Below, in pieces: positions 1 to 7,391 of a stretch of DNA of 64,000 nt. The translations under genes were made by a program, and so were the position numbers. Within the stretch, counting starts at the first letter, position 1. Every line of letters starts with the position of its first letter. The notes under the pieces were generated by a model that worked only from the letters and a program-made list of their open reading frames with translations, was not told the origin of the DNA and ran no database searches. This DNA is from Pseudomonadota bacterium. Its GTDB lineage: Bacteria > Pseudomonadota > Alphaproteobacteria > Azospirillales > Azospirillaceae. The DNA lies in contig JAFAFA010000046.1 of the NCBI GenBank assembly GCA_023423695.1, positions 70,063 through 134,062 of the forward strand, in the 5' to 3' direction.

Positions 1-704
1 GCCGTGTCGGCGCCGGTCAGCACCTCGATGCCGCGGCGCTCCAGCTCCCGTTGCAGCAGCATGCCGGCGGACGGGTCGAGCTGGCGTTCCATAAGCGTCG
101 GCATCAAATGGACGACGGTGACCTCCATCCCCTTGACCCGAAGCCCGTTCGCCGCCTCCAGCCCCAGCAAGCCGCCGCCGATCACCACGGCGCGGCCGCC
201 CTTCGCCGCCGCCGCCAGCATGGCGTCGACATCGGCCAGATCGCGGAAGCCGATGACGCCCGGCAGGGTCGATCCCGGCACCGGGATGATGAAGGGCATC
301 GACCCGGTGGCGATCAGCAGCCTGTCATAAGGAACGATGCGGCCGGACTGCGAGACGACCGTCTTGCCCTCGCGGTCGATGCCCTCCACCGGTTCGCCGG
401 TCAGCAGCGTGATGCCGTTGGCGTCGTACCAGTCGCGGCTGTTCAGCACGATCTGGTCGAAGGTCTTCTCCCCCGCCAGCACCGGCGACAGCATGATGCG
501 GTTGTAGTTCGGATGCGGCTCGGCCCCGAAGACGGTGACCTCGTAGCGGCCCGGCGCCTTGGCCAGCAGTTCCTCCACCGTCTTCATGCCGGCCATGCCG
601 TTGCCGACGACCACCAGCCGCTCCCTGGTCGGGCCGGCACTGTGCAGTTCAGCCTCGTTAAGGTCGACGGCGGGCCCGTTGTTCGATGAGAGATGCATGT
701 CCAT
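1..704 (-). CDS. nirB: Assimilatory nitrite reductase large subunit, N-terminal part (runs off the left edge)
   Basis: Translating the minus strand from the ATG at 704 gives an open frame to base 1. It encodes the FAD/NAD(P)H-binding half of the NirB family, which reduces nitrite to ammonium in the cytoplasm. Visible are the N-terminal dinucleotide-binding stretch (LVVVGNGMAGMKTVEELL), the PNYNRIMLSPVLAGEK segment typical of NirB/NasB, and the second nucleotide-binding motif (VVIGGGLLGLEAANGL). The siroheme and Fe-S domains lie outside the window. A second ATG six bases downstream is also possible. The gene is divergent from nrtA and preceded by a sigma-54-like promoter and a terminator-like leader. 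A related BFD-type NAD(P)H oxidoreductase is possible, but the nitrate-transporter neighbour favours NirB. Confidence 0.88.
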   Translation of the reverse strand, partial: MDMHLSSNNGPAVDLNEAELHSAGPTRERLVVVGNGMAGMKTVEELLAKAPGRYEVTVFGAEPHPNYNRIMLSPVLAGEKTFDQIVLNSRDWYDANGITLLTGEPVEGIDREGKTVVSQSGRIVPYDRLLIATGSMPFIIPVPGSTLPGVIGFRDLADVDAMLAAAAKGGRAVVIGGGLLGLEAANGLRVKGMEVTVVHLMPTLMERQLDPSAGMLLQRELERRGIEVLTGADT

Positions 705-759
705 GGCGCGTCTGCCTCGTCAATCGTGTCCGGCCTGCCGCAAAGTCAGGCACGGGGCC

Positions 760-839
760 AAAAAGAAAGGCGTCCGAACGGGCCGTCTCCCGGCCCCGCG
801 AGTGGATCGCGAAGGCGGGTGCAGACCTGTTCGGACGCC
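760..839 (-). terminator. Terminator-like hairpin in the nirB leader (candidate attenuator)
   Basis: An 11-bp perfect inverted repeat (GGCGTCCGAAC at 769-779 on the plus strand, GTTCGGACGCC at 829-839) encloses two smaller hairpins. On the minus strand it is followed directly by TTTCTTTTT (768-760), the layout of an intrinsic terminator. It lies about 55 bases before the nirB start, inside the transcript expected from the sigma-54-like promoter. A further small hairpin (851-866) lies just upstream. Nitrate-responsive antitermination by NasR/NasT-type ANTAR proteins acts on such leaders in other bacteria. I do not see a clean ANTAR hexaloop, so that link is inference. Confidence 0.6.
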
Positions 840-958
840 GTTGTCCGGGCGGTTCGTCGTCGAACCAGAGCCAAATCCGCACGTCGTCGCACGGCATTGG
901 CCGATGTTGCGGGCACTGGCGACGTTGCTGGCGCCCGCTGTTGTCTCGGCATTCCCTT

Positions 959-975
959 TACAATCCGCGTGCCAA
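959..975 (-). promoter_or_regulatory. Sigma-54-type promoter for nirB
   Basis: The minus strand reads TTGGCACG-CGGA-TTGTA. The -24 element is a full match and the 10-base distance from GG to the -12 dinucleotide is correct. The -12 GC is replaced by GT, which weakens the call. Transcription would run towards nirB with a leader of roughly 240 bases. Confidence 0.5.
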
Positions 976-1069
976 CTGCCGGACTGGCGGACCTGTACGG
1001 GAAAACTCAAGGGATTCTGCGGAGTCCTGCCTGGATTTACACCCAAGACCTAGGTGCCTATTTTTAGAC

Positions 1070-1095
1070 CATCCTTAGGTGCTGCACAAAGGATG
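1070..1095. promoter_or_regulatory. Dyad between the two sigma-54 promoters (candidate activator site)
   Basis: CATCCTT (1070-1076) and AAGGATG (1089-1095) form a perfect 7-bp inverted repeat around GGTGCTGCAC. Its centre is about 110 bp from the nirB -24 element and about 147 bp from the nrtA -24 element, which suits a shared enhancer for a sigma-54 activator. The half-sites are not in the classic NtrC order, so the protein is unknown. Confidence 0.35.
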
Positions 1096-1227
1096 ACCAC
1101 GCCGGCTTGTGTGCGCCGCAAAAATCGGCAAAGGGCATAGAGGCCCCAAGTAGCATTTCATACCTTCCGCTGGGTCATAGTCAGCAAAATCAACCGCTTC
1201 GGCCGATTTTTCAGCAAAAGCCATCCT

Positions 1228-1244
1228 TTGGCATGAGGCTTGCG
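1228..1244 (+). promoter_or_regulatory. Sigma-54-type promoter for nrtA
   Basis: The sequence TTGGCATG-AGGC-TTGCG has both conserved dinucleotides (GG and GC) with the required 10 bases between them. It points towards nrtA and would give a leader of about 250 bases. This matches nitrogen control of nitrate assimilation through sigma-54. Confidence 0.65.
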
Positions 1245-1508
1245 GGGAGGAAGGTCAGAGACGCGCCAACGACGGTGCGTGCATCCCAAGCGTCCAATGA
1301 TGGGCCAGCCCCGGCAGTGTTGCCGACCCCGGTATCGACAGACCTTTTCAAAAGGCTTTTCCGGTCGATCCCACTGGACGCTTTCGACGGCCAAGGCACG
1401 CACGAGCCATCTGCCCGAAAAACAGCCAGTCCGGGACTTGCCCAGAAAATCGACACCGGTGTCGCACGCCCGACCGCTGGTCCGGATTTCAGAGATGGAG
1501 CAACCGAC

Positions 1509-2912
1509 GTGGCCCAGTCCTTCCGCACCACCTCCCGCCCTCTCCGCCACCTTCTCGCATCCGCGGCTGCCGTCATCGCCCTGACCGCAGGCGTCTCTGC
1601 CATCGCCGCCCCGCTCGACGTCGAAAAGGACCAGTTGAAGCTGGGCTTCATCAAGCTGACCGACATGGCGCCGCTCGCCATCGCCGCCGAAAAGGGCTTC
1701 TTCGAGGATGAAGGCCTCTCCGTTACGCTGGAGCCGCAGGCGAACTGGAAGGTCCTGCTCGACCGCGTGATCTCCGGCGAGCTGGACGGCGCCCACATGC
1801 TGGCCGGCCAGCCGCTGGGCGCCACCATCGGTTTCGGCACCAAGGCGCACATCGTCACCGCCTTTTCCATGGACCTGAACGGCAACGGCATCACGCTGTC
1901 GAACGAGGTCTGGCAGAAGATGAAAGCGAATGTGCCGAAGGGCGCCGACGGCAAGCCGGTCCACCCGATCAAGGCCGACGCGCTGAAGCCGGTGATCGCC
2001 CAGTACAAGGCGGAGGGCAAGCCCTTCAACATGGGCATGGTCTTCCCGGTCTCGACCCACAATTACGAGTTGCGCTATTGGCTGGCCTCGGGCGGGATCA
2101 ACCCCGGCTTCTACAGTCCGACCGACGTGTCGGGCCAGATCGGCGCCGATGCGCTGCTGTCCGTCACCCCGCCGCCGCAGATGCCGGCGACGCTGGAGGC
2201 CGGCACCATCTACGGCTACAGCGTCGGCGAGCCGTGGAACCAGCAGGCGGTGATGAAGGGCATCGGCGTCCCGGTCATCACCGACACCGAGATCTGGAAG
2301 AACAATCCCGAGAAGGTCTTCGGTGTCACCGACGAGTGGGCCAGCAAGAACCCCAAGACCCATCTGGCCGTCGTCAAGGCGCTGATCCGCGCCGCCCAAT
2401 GGCTGGACGAGAACAACAACGCCAACCGCGCCGAAGCGGTGAAGATCCTGGCGAAGTCCGAATATGTCGGTGCCGACGCCAAGGTCATCGCCAATTCGAT
2501 GACCGGCACCTTCGAGTATGAGAAGGGCGACAAGCGCGACGTTCCCGACTTCAACGTCTTCTTCCGCTACAACGCCACATATCCCTTCTATTCCGACGCT
2601 GTCTGGTACCTGACCCAGATGCGCCGCTGGGGCCAGATCGCCGAGGCCAAGCCGGATGCCTGGTACGACGAGACCGCCCGCAGCGTCTACAAGCCGGACG
2701 TCTATCTGCAGGCAGCAAAGCTGCTGGTCGAGGAGGGCAAGGTCAAGCAGGCCGACTTCCCGTGGAAGAGCGACGGCTACAAGCCGGTCGATACCGGCTT
2801 CATCGACGGCATCCCCTATGACGGCCGCAAGCCGAACGACTACCTCGCCAAGCAGCCCATCGGCCTGAAGGGCGACCAGAAAGTCGAGGGCGGTCAGGTG
2901 GTGGGCGGGTAA
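1509..2912 (+). CDS. nrtA: Nitrate ABC transporter substrate-binding protein (NrtA family)
   Basis: Periplasmic binding protein for nitrate or nitrite uptake, the first gene of nrtA-nrtB-nrtCD. I chose the GTG at 1509 (467 aa) because GGAG at 1497-1500 lies 8 bases upstream and the protein then opens with a basic signal peptide and a hydrophobic segment ending in an Ala-rich cleavage site. Longer in-frame starts would add about 134 residues of non-signal sequence. The mature part begins LKLGFIKLTDMAPLAIAAEK and continues through GFFEDEGLSVTLEPQANW, characteristic of NrtA/CmpA/NasF proteins. Length agrees with the family. A bicarbonate or cyanate relative is possible, but the divergent nirB supports nitrate. 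Confidence 0.9.
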   Translation: MAQSFRTTSRPLRHLLASAAAVIALTAGVSAIAAPLDVEKDQLKLGFIKLTDMAPLAIAAEKGFFEDEGLSVTLEPQANWKVLLDRVISGELDGAHMLAGQPLGATIGFGTKAHIVTAFSMDLNGNGITLSNEVWQKMKANVPKGADGKPVHPIKADALKPVIAQYKAEGKPFNMGMVFPVSTHNYELRYWLASGGINPGFYSPTDVSGQIGADALLSVTPPPQMPATLEAGTIYGYSVGEPWNQQAVMKGIGVPVITDTEIWKNNPEKVFGVTDEWASKNPKTHLAVVKALIRAAQWLDENNNANRAEAVKILAKSEYVGADAKVIANSMTGTFEYEKGDKRDVPDFNVFFRYNATYPFYSDAVWYLTQMRRWGQIAEAKPDAWYDETARSVYKPDVYLQAAKLLVEEGKVKQADFPWKSDGYKPVDTGFIDGIPYDGRKPNDYLAKQPIGLKGDQKVEGGQVVGG

Positions 2913-2925
2913 GCGCCCGCCCGAT

Positions 2926-2968
2926 GCCCCCTCCCTAACCCTCCCCCGCCTTTGGCGGTGGAGGGGGC
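2926..2968. repeat. GC-rich palindromic intergenic repeat
   Basis: GCCCCCTCC (2926-2934) pairs with GGAGGGGGC (2960-2968) around an inner CCGCC-TTT-GGCGG hairpin. The CTCCCTAACCCTCCCCCGC unit recurs near 16745 and 16811, so this is a dispersed repeat. Here it sits between nrtA and nrtB, where it could stabilise the nrtA part of the message. Confidence 0.7.
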
Positions 2969-3017
2969 AAGCGTAGCCGACGCCCCCGCGCCCGCCGACA
3001 GCTCAGGACAACCCGCC

Positions 3018-4097
3018 ATGACCAGCCTGACCGATACTTCCGCCGACCTCGCCCGCGCCCAGCGCAAGGCCCGCCGCGCACATGCGCTGAACCGCATCGC
3101 CTCCGCCCTGACCACAATCGGCCTCGGCTGGCTGGCGCCGCTGCTGCGGCTGGCCGCCGGGGAGAACCCGCGGCAGCAGGGCGTCGAGCTGTGGCGCCAG
3201 ATGGGCATCCCGCTGACCGCCATCCTGCTGTTCCTCGCCGCCTGGGGCTGGGCCGCCCCACAGGTGCAGACCAGCCTCGGCGCCATCCCCGGCCCGGCCC
3301 AGGTGTGGGAGCAGGCGACCAACCTCTATGCCGACCACAAGGCCGAACGCGCCAAGGAAGCCGCCTTCTACGACCGGCAGTCCAAGCGCAACGCCGAGAT
3401 CCTGGCGAAGGATCCGAAGGCGGAGGTGAAGACCCGCCCCTATGCCGGCAAGCCGACCTACCTCGACCAGATCGTCACCAGCCTGAAGACGGTCTTCACC
3501 GGCTTCCTGCTTGGCGCCCTGGTGGCAGTGCCGCTGGGGGTGGCGAGCGGCCTGTCGCCGACGGTCAACGCCGCGATCAACCCGCTGATCCAGATCTTCA
3601 AGCCGGTGTCGCCGCTGGCCTGGCTGCCGCTGGTCACCATGGTGGTCAGCGCCACCGTGTCGGGCAGCGACCCGCTGTTCGAGAAGTCCTTCCTGACCTC
3701 CGCCATCACCGTCACGCTGTGCTCGCTGTGGCCGACCCTGATCAACACGGCGGTCGGCGTCTCCTCCATCGACCGCGACCTGATGAATGTCGGCAAGGTG
3801 CTGCAGCTGTCGGGCTTCACCATGGTACGCCGCCTCGTGCTGCCGTCCGCCCTGCCCTACATCTTCACCGGGCTGCGGCTGTCGCTGGGCGTGGGCTGGA
3901 TGGTGCTGATCGCGGCGGAGATGCTGGCCCAGAATCCCGGCCTCGGCAAATTCGTCTGGGACGAGTTCCAGAACGGCTCCTCCAGCTCGCTGGCCAAGAT
4001 CATGGTGGCGGTCTTCACCATCGGCCTGATCGGCTTCCTGCTCGACCGCCTGATGCTGGCGCTGCAGTCCGCCGTCAGCCACAGCCCCGCCCGCTAA
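3018..4097 (+). CDS. nrtB: Nitrate ABC transporter permease (NrtB family)
   Basis: Inner-membrane permease of the nitrate importer, 359 aa from the ATG at 3018, with AGGA at 3005-3008 as ribosome site. An upstream in-frame start at 2952 would read through the intergenic repeat and is rejected. The N-terminal 60 residues are charged and followed by an isolated membrane segment near residue 65-85. The BPD_transp_1 domain then occupies roughly residues 155-350, with the EAA-like loop near LSGFTMVRRLVLPSALPYI. Its gene ends 18 bases before the ATPase gene. The family includes nitrate, bicarbonate and taurine permeases; context selects nitrate. Confidence 0.9.
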   Translation: MTSLTDTSADLARAQRKARRAHALNRIASALTTIGLGWLAPLLRLAAGENPRQQGVELWRQMGIPLTAILLFLAAWGWAAPQVQTSLGAIPGPAQVWEQATNLYADHKAERAKEAAFYDRQSKRNAEILAKDPKAEVKTRPYAGKPTYLDQIVTSLKTVFTGFLLGALVAVPLGVASGLSPTVNAAINPLIQIFKPVSPLAWLPLVTMVVSATVSGSDPLFEKSFLTSAITVTLCSLWPTLINTAVGVSSIDRDLMNVGKVLQLSGFTMVRRLVLPSALPYIFTGLRLSLGVGWMVLIAAEMLAQNPGLGKFVWDEFQNGSSSSLAKIMVAVFTIGLIGFLLDRLMLALQSAVSHSPAR

Positions 4098-4115
4098 GCG
4101 AAGGAGACGACGGCC

Positions 4116-5780
4116 ATGGCGATCCTGGACCTGAAGGGCGTATCGAAATCCTATGGCGGCACGACCGTTCTGCGCGACATCGACCTGTCGATCGAAGAGG
4201 GCGAGTTCGTCGCCATCGTCGGCTTCTCCGGCTCCGGCAAGTCGACGCTGATCAACCTGATCGCCGGTCTGGCGATGGCGGACGCCGGCGAGGTGCTGTA
4301 CCGCGGCAAGCCGATCACCGGCCCCGGCCCGGAGCGCGGCCTCGTCTTCCAGTCCTATTCGCTGATGCCCTGGCTCAGCGTGAAGGAGAATGTCGCCCTG
4401 GCGGTGGACGCCGTCCACAAGGCGAAGGGCGGCACCGAACGCGGCGTGCTGACCCGCCGGGCGGTGGAGACGGTCGGTCTCGGCCATGCCACCGACCGCC
4501 GGCCGAAGGAACTGTCGGGCGGCATGCGCCAGCGCGTCGGCTTCGCCCGCGCGCTCGCCATGAGCCCAGAGATTCTGCTGCTGGACGAGCCGCTGTCGGC
4601 GCTCGACGCCCTGACCCGCGCCAAGCTGCAGGACGAGATCGAGGCGATCTGGCGCAAGGACCGCAAGACCGTCATCCTCATCACCAACGATGTGGACGAG
4701 GCGATCCTGCTGGCCGACCGCATCATCCCGCTGACGCCCGGCCCGAATGCCACGCTCGGTCCCGCCTTCACCGTCGATCTGCCGCGCCCGCGCGACCGCA
4801 CCGCCGTCAATCATGATGAGGATTTCAAGCGCCTGCGCGCCGAGGTCACCGCCTATCTGATGGAGGTCGGCGTCGCCCGCGCCACCGGCAGCGATGACGG
4901 ACTTGTCCTGCCCGACGTGAAGCCGATCACCGCCTCGCCGCCGCCCAAGGCCTATGTCGAGGCGATGGGCGGACGCGGGATGGAGGACCGTTATCTCGAA
5001 TTCACCCGCCTGACCAAGACCTTCGCCACGCCGAAGGGTCCGCTGACCGTGGTGGACGGCTTCGACCTGAAGATGCGCAAGGGGGAGTTCGTCTCGCTGA
5101 TCGGCCATTCCGGCTGCGGCAAGTCCACCGTGCTGTCGATGGTGGCGGGCCTCGCCGACGTGACCAGCGGCGGTATCGTGCTGGACGGCAAGGAGGTGGA
5201 CGGCGCCGGCCCCGACCGCGCCGTGGTGTTTCAGGCCCCCAGCCTGTTCCCCTGGCTGACCGCCTACGAGAACGTCATGCTCGGCGTCGACCGCGTCTTC
5301 CCCCATGCCAGCAAGGTCGAGCGCGCCGACATCGCCCGCTATTACCTCGCCCGCGTGGGCTTGGGCGACAGCATGGACCGCAAGGCGTTGGAACTGTCCA
5401 ACGGCATGAAGCAGCGGGTCGGCATCGCCCGCGCCTTCGCCCTGTCACCCAAGCTGCTGCTGCTCGACGAGCCCTTCGGCATGCTCGACAGCCTGACCCG
5501 CTGGGAGTTGCAGGAGGTGCTGATGGAGGTGTGGGCGCGCACCAAGGTGACGGCGGTCTGCGTCACCCATGACGTGGACGAGGCGCTGCTGCTGGCCGAC
5601 CGGGTGGTGATGATGACCAACGGCCCGAACGCCAAGATCGGCTATATCCTGACCGTCGACATTCCCCACCCGCGCACCCGTCAGGCCCTGCTGGAGCACC
5701 CGCGCTATTACGACTACCGCGAGGAGTTGCTGAACTTCCTGGAAGGCGGCCACGCCGGGGCGCCGAAAAAGGCGGCATAA
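4116..5780 (+). CDS. nrtC: Nitrate ABC transporter, tandem ATP-binding subunit (NrtC-NrtD type fusion)
   Basis: Cytoplasmic ATPase of the importer with two complete ABC domains in one 554-aa chain. Domain 1 has Walker A GFSGSGKST, signature LSGGMRQRVG and Walker B ILLLDEP. Domain 2 starts near residue 290 with GHSGCGKST, LSNGMKQRVG and LLLLDEP. In cyanobacteria these are separate NrtC and NrtD chains, and NrtC carries a C-terminal NrtA-like domain, which is absent here. The ATG at 4116 follows AAGGAG at 4101-4106. The second signature has Asn for Gly (LSNGM), as in many NrtD-type ATPases. A strong hairpin terminator follows the gene. Confidence 0.9.
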   Translation: MAILDLKGVSKSYGGTTVLRDIDLSIEEGEFVAIVGFSGSGKSTLINLIAGLAMADAGEVLYRGKPITGPGPERGLVFQSYSLMPWLSVKENVALAVDAVHKAKGGTERGVLTRRAVETVGLGHATDRRPKELSGGMRQRVGFARALAMSPEILLLDEPLSALDALTRAKLQDEIEAIWRKDRKTVILITNDVDEAILLADRIIPLTPGPNATLGPAFTVDLPRPRDRTAVNHDEDFKRLRAEVTAYLMEVGVARATGSDDGLVLPDVKPITASPPPKAYVEAMGGRGMEDRYLEFTRLTKTFATPKGPLTVVDGFDLKMRKGEFVSLIGHSGCGKSTVLSMVAGLADVTSGGIVLDGKEVDGAGPDRAVVFQAPSLFPWLTAYENVMLGVDRVFPHASKVERADIARYYLARVGLGDSMDRKALELSNGMKQRVGIARAFALSPKLLLLDEPFGMLDSLTRWELQEVLMEVWARTKVTAVCVTHDVDEALLLADRVVMMTNGPNAKIGYILTVDIPHPRTRQALLEHPRYYDYREELLNFLEGGHAGAPKKAA

Positions 5781-5820
5781 CCCCGTCCCATCCCCCGGAA
5801 AGCCCACCGAAGACCCATCG

Positions 5821-5855
5821 ACAAGCTGGCCCCGCGGGACCAGCTTGTTGTTTTT
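5821..5855 (+). terminator. Intrinsic terminator of the nrt operon
   Basis: ACAAGCTGG (5821-5829) pairs with CCAGCTTGT (5840-5848) around an inner CCCGCGGG, followed by TGTTTTT. It ends the nrtA-nrtB-nrtCD unit and separates it from the aldo/keto reductase gene. Confidence 0.75.
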
Positions 5856-5881
5856 CGGCGAGACAGACGGGAGAGAGGAAG

Positions 5882-6718
5882 ATGAAGCGCGTGACCCTGC
5901 CGGACGGCACCGAGGTCCCGGCTCTCGGCCAGGGCACCTGGATGATGGCGGAGGGCCGCGGCGACCGCGCCGCCGAGATCGCCGCCATCCGGGCCGGCAT
6001 CGACCGCGGCATGACCCTCATCGACACCGCCGAGATGTATGGCGACGGCGCGTCGGAGGAGCTGGTGGGCGAGGCCATCGCCGGCCGCCGCGACGGGCTG
6101 TTCATCGTCACCAAGGTTCTGCCCAGCAATGCGTCCCGCATCGGCACGGTCAAGGCCTGCGAGCGCAGCCTGAAGCGGCTGGGGATCGACCGCATCGACC
6201 TCTACCTGCTGCACTGGCGCGGCGGCGTGCCGCTGGAGGAGACGGTGGAGGCCTTCGAGCTGCTGCGCCAGTCCGGCAAGATCGCCCGCTGGGGCGTGTC
6301 CAACTTCGACGTCGACGATCTGGACGAGCTGGGGGAGGTCACCGACCTGCACGGCTGCGCGGTCAACCAGGTGCTCTACAACCCCGAACACCGCGGCATC
6401 GAATACGACCTTCTGCCCTTCCAGCACACCGCGCGGATGCCGGTGATGGCCTATTCCCCCATCGGTCAGGGCGGCCGGCTGCTGCGCTCCCCAGCATTGC
6501 TGGCCGTGGCGAAGCGGCACAAAGCCACTCCGGCGCAGGTGGCGCTGGCATGGGCGCTGCGGCAGCAGGGCGTGATCGCGATCCCCAAGGCAGGAACCAC
6601 GGCGCACGCCATCGAGAACGCCGAGGCGCTCAACCTGACCCTGACCGGCGAGGACATCGCGGAGATCGACAAGGCTTTCCCGCCGCCCAAGCGCAAGCAG
6701 CCGCTGGCGATGTTGTGA
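5882..6718 (+). CDS. Aldo/keto reductase
   Basis: NAD(P)H-dependent carbonyl reductase of the aldo/keto reductase superfamily, 278 aa, cytosolic. The catalytic tetrad can be counted as D48 and Y53 (DTAEMYGDG), K78 (IVTKV) and H111 (LLHWR). The C-terminal cofactor segment IPKAGTTAHAIENAEAL is present. The ATG at 5882 follows a GAGAGGAAG ribosome site. The gene stands alone between two terminator hairpins, so its substrate cannot be inferred from neighbours. Confidence 0.88.
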   Translation: MKRVTLPDGTEVPALGQGTWMMAEGRGDRAAEIAAIRAGIDRGMTLIDTAEMYGDGASEELVGEAIAGRRDGLFIVTKVLPSNASRIGTVKACERSLKRLGIDRIDLYLLHWRGGVPLEETVEAFELLRQSGKIARWGVSNFDVDDLDELGEVTDLHGCAVNQVLYNPEHRGIEYDLLPFQHTARMPVMAYSPIGQGGRLLRSPALLAVAKRHKATPAQVALAWALRQQGVIAIPKAGTTAHAIENAEALNLTLTGEDIAEIDKAFPPPKRKQPLAML

Positions 6719-6744
6719 GGATTGCGGCAGATCGTTGAAATGGC

Positions 6745-6778
6745 GAAGGCCGCCAACCCGTTCCGGTTGGCGGCCTTC
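6745..6778. terminator. Hairpin between convergent aldo/keto reductase gene and tRNA cluster
   Basis: GAAGGCCGCCAACC (6745-6758) and GGTTGGCGGCCTTC (6765-6778) are a perfect 14-bp inverted repeat with a 6-base loop. There is no long T-run on either side. Its place between convergent units suggests a two-way terminator. Confidence 0.6.
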
Positions 6779-6782
6779 AGAA

Positions 6783-6857
6783 TGGTGGTCCCGACTGGGA
6801 TTGAACCAGTGACCCCTACGATGTCAACGTAGTGCTCTCCCGCTGAGCTACGAGACC
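6783..6857 (-). tRNA. tRNA-Val (anticodon GAC)
   Basis: The minus strand folds as a cloverleaf: acceptor GGTCTCG/CGGGACC, D stem GCTC/GAGC, anticodon stem CTACG/CGTAG with loop TTGACAT (anticodon GAC), T stem ACTGG/CCAGT with loop TTCAATC. The discriminator is A and the 3' CCA is encoded. It is the last gene of the five-tRNA cluster. Confidence 0.96.
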
Positions 6858-6887
6858 ACGGGAACCCTAGAACTGTCGCTCCAGTAA

Positions 6888-6962
6888 TGGAGCGGGCGAA
6901 GGGATTCGAACCCTCGACCCCAACCTTGGCAAGGTTGTGCTCTACCCCTGAGCTACGCCCGC
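6888..6962 (-). tRNA. tRNA-Gly (anticodon GCC)
   Basis: Acceptor GCGGGCG/CGCCCGC, anticodon stem CAACC/GGTTG with loop TTGCCAA (anticodon GCC), T arm GAGGG-TTCGAAT-CCCTT, discriminator T, CCA encoded. Confidence 0.96.
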
Positions 6963-6966
6963 AAAG

Positions 6967-7043
<77 letters not shown>

Positions 7044-7116
7044 GCTGAGGAGCGGCGCCTTTTACAAGACATCACCCCGATAGACAAGACCTAAACTCTA
7101 CCAGAACCTTCAGAAG

Positions 7117-7192
<76 letters not shown>

Positions 7193-7230
7193 ACTATACT
7201 TCTGCTACCCTTCACCAACACATGAAGTGT

Positions 7231-7317
7231 TGGTGCGCTTGGAGGGAGTCGAACCCCCACGGCCTTTCAGCCACTAGGACCTGAACCTAGCGCGTCTACC
7301 AGTTCCGCCACAAGCGC
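7231..7317 (-). tRNA. tRNA-Leu (anticodon CAG)
   Basis: An 87-base gene with a long variable arm as in class II tRNAs. Acceptor GCGCTTG/CAAGCGC, anticodon stem CTAGG/CCTAG with loop TTCAGGT (anticodon CAG), discriminator A, CCA encoded. It is the first tRNA of the cluster in the direction of transcription. Confidence 0.96.
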
Positions 7318-7391
7318 TTTCCCCGCACCGCGTTGGGCGCCGCGGGGAGCGCCTATGTAGCGGGATGGCCCGCGGCCCGCAAGCACAGAAT

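Larger units (their letters stand above)
705..1508. promoter_or_regulatory. Divergent nirB-nrtA control region
   Basis: This 804-base non-coding stretch holds two outward-pointing sigma-54-type promoters (959-975 minus, 1228-1244 plus), a dyad between them (1070-1095), and a long nirB leader with a terminator-like hairpin. The nrtA leader (about 1255-1508) also contains a 12-bp palindrome, GACACCGGTGTC, at 1452-1463. I see no convincing protein in any frame. Confidence 0.7.

Noticed and set aside
1070..1095. Reading the nir-nrt dyad as a classic NtrC site
   Set aside because: The half-sites are GGTGC-TGCAC, the reverse order of the NtrC consensus GCAC-N-GTGC, so only a generic activator site is proposed.
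1107..1508. An N-terminal extension of NrtA of 134 residues
   Set aside because: It would cover the sigma-54 promoter and place the signal peptide in the middle of the protein; the GTG at 1509 has a good ribosome site.
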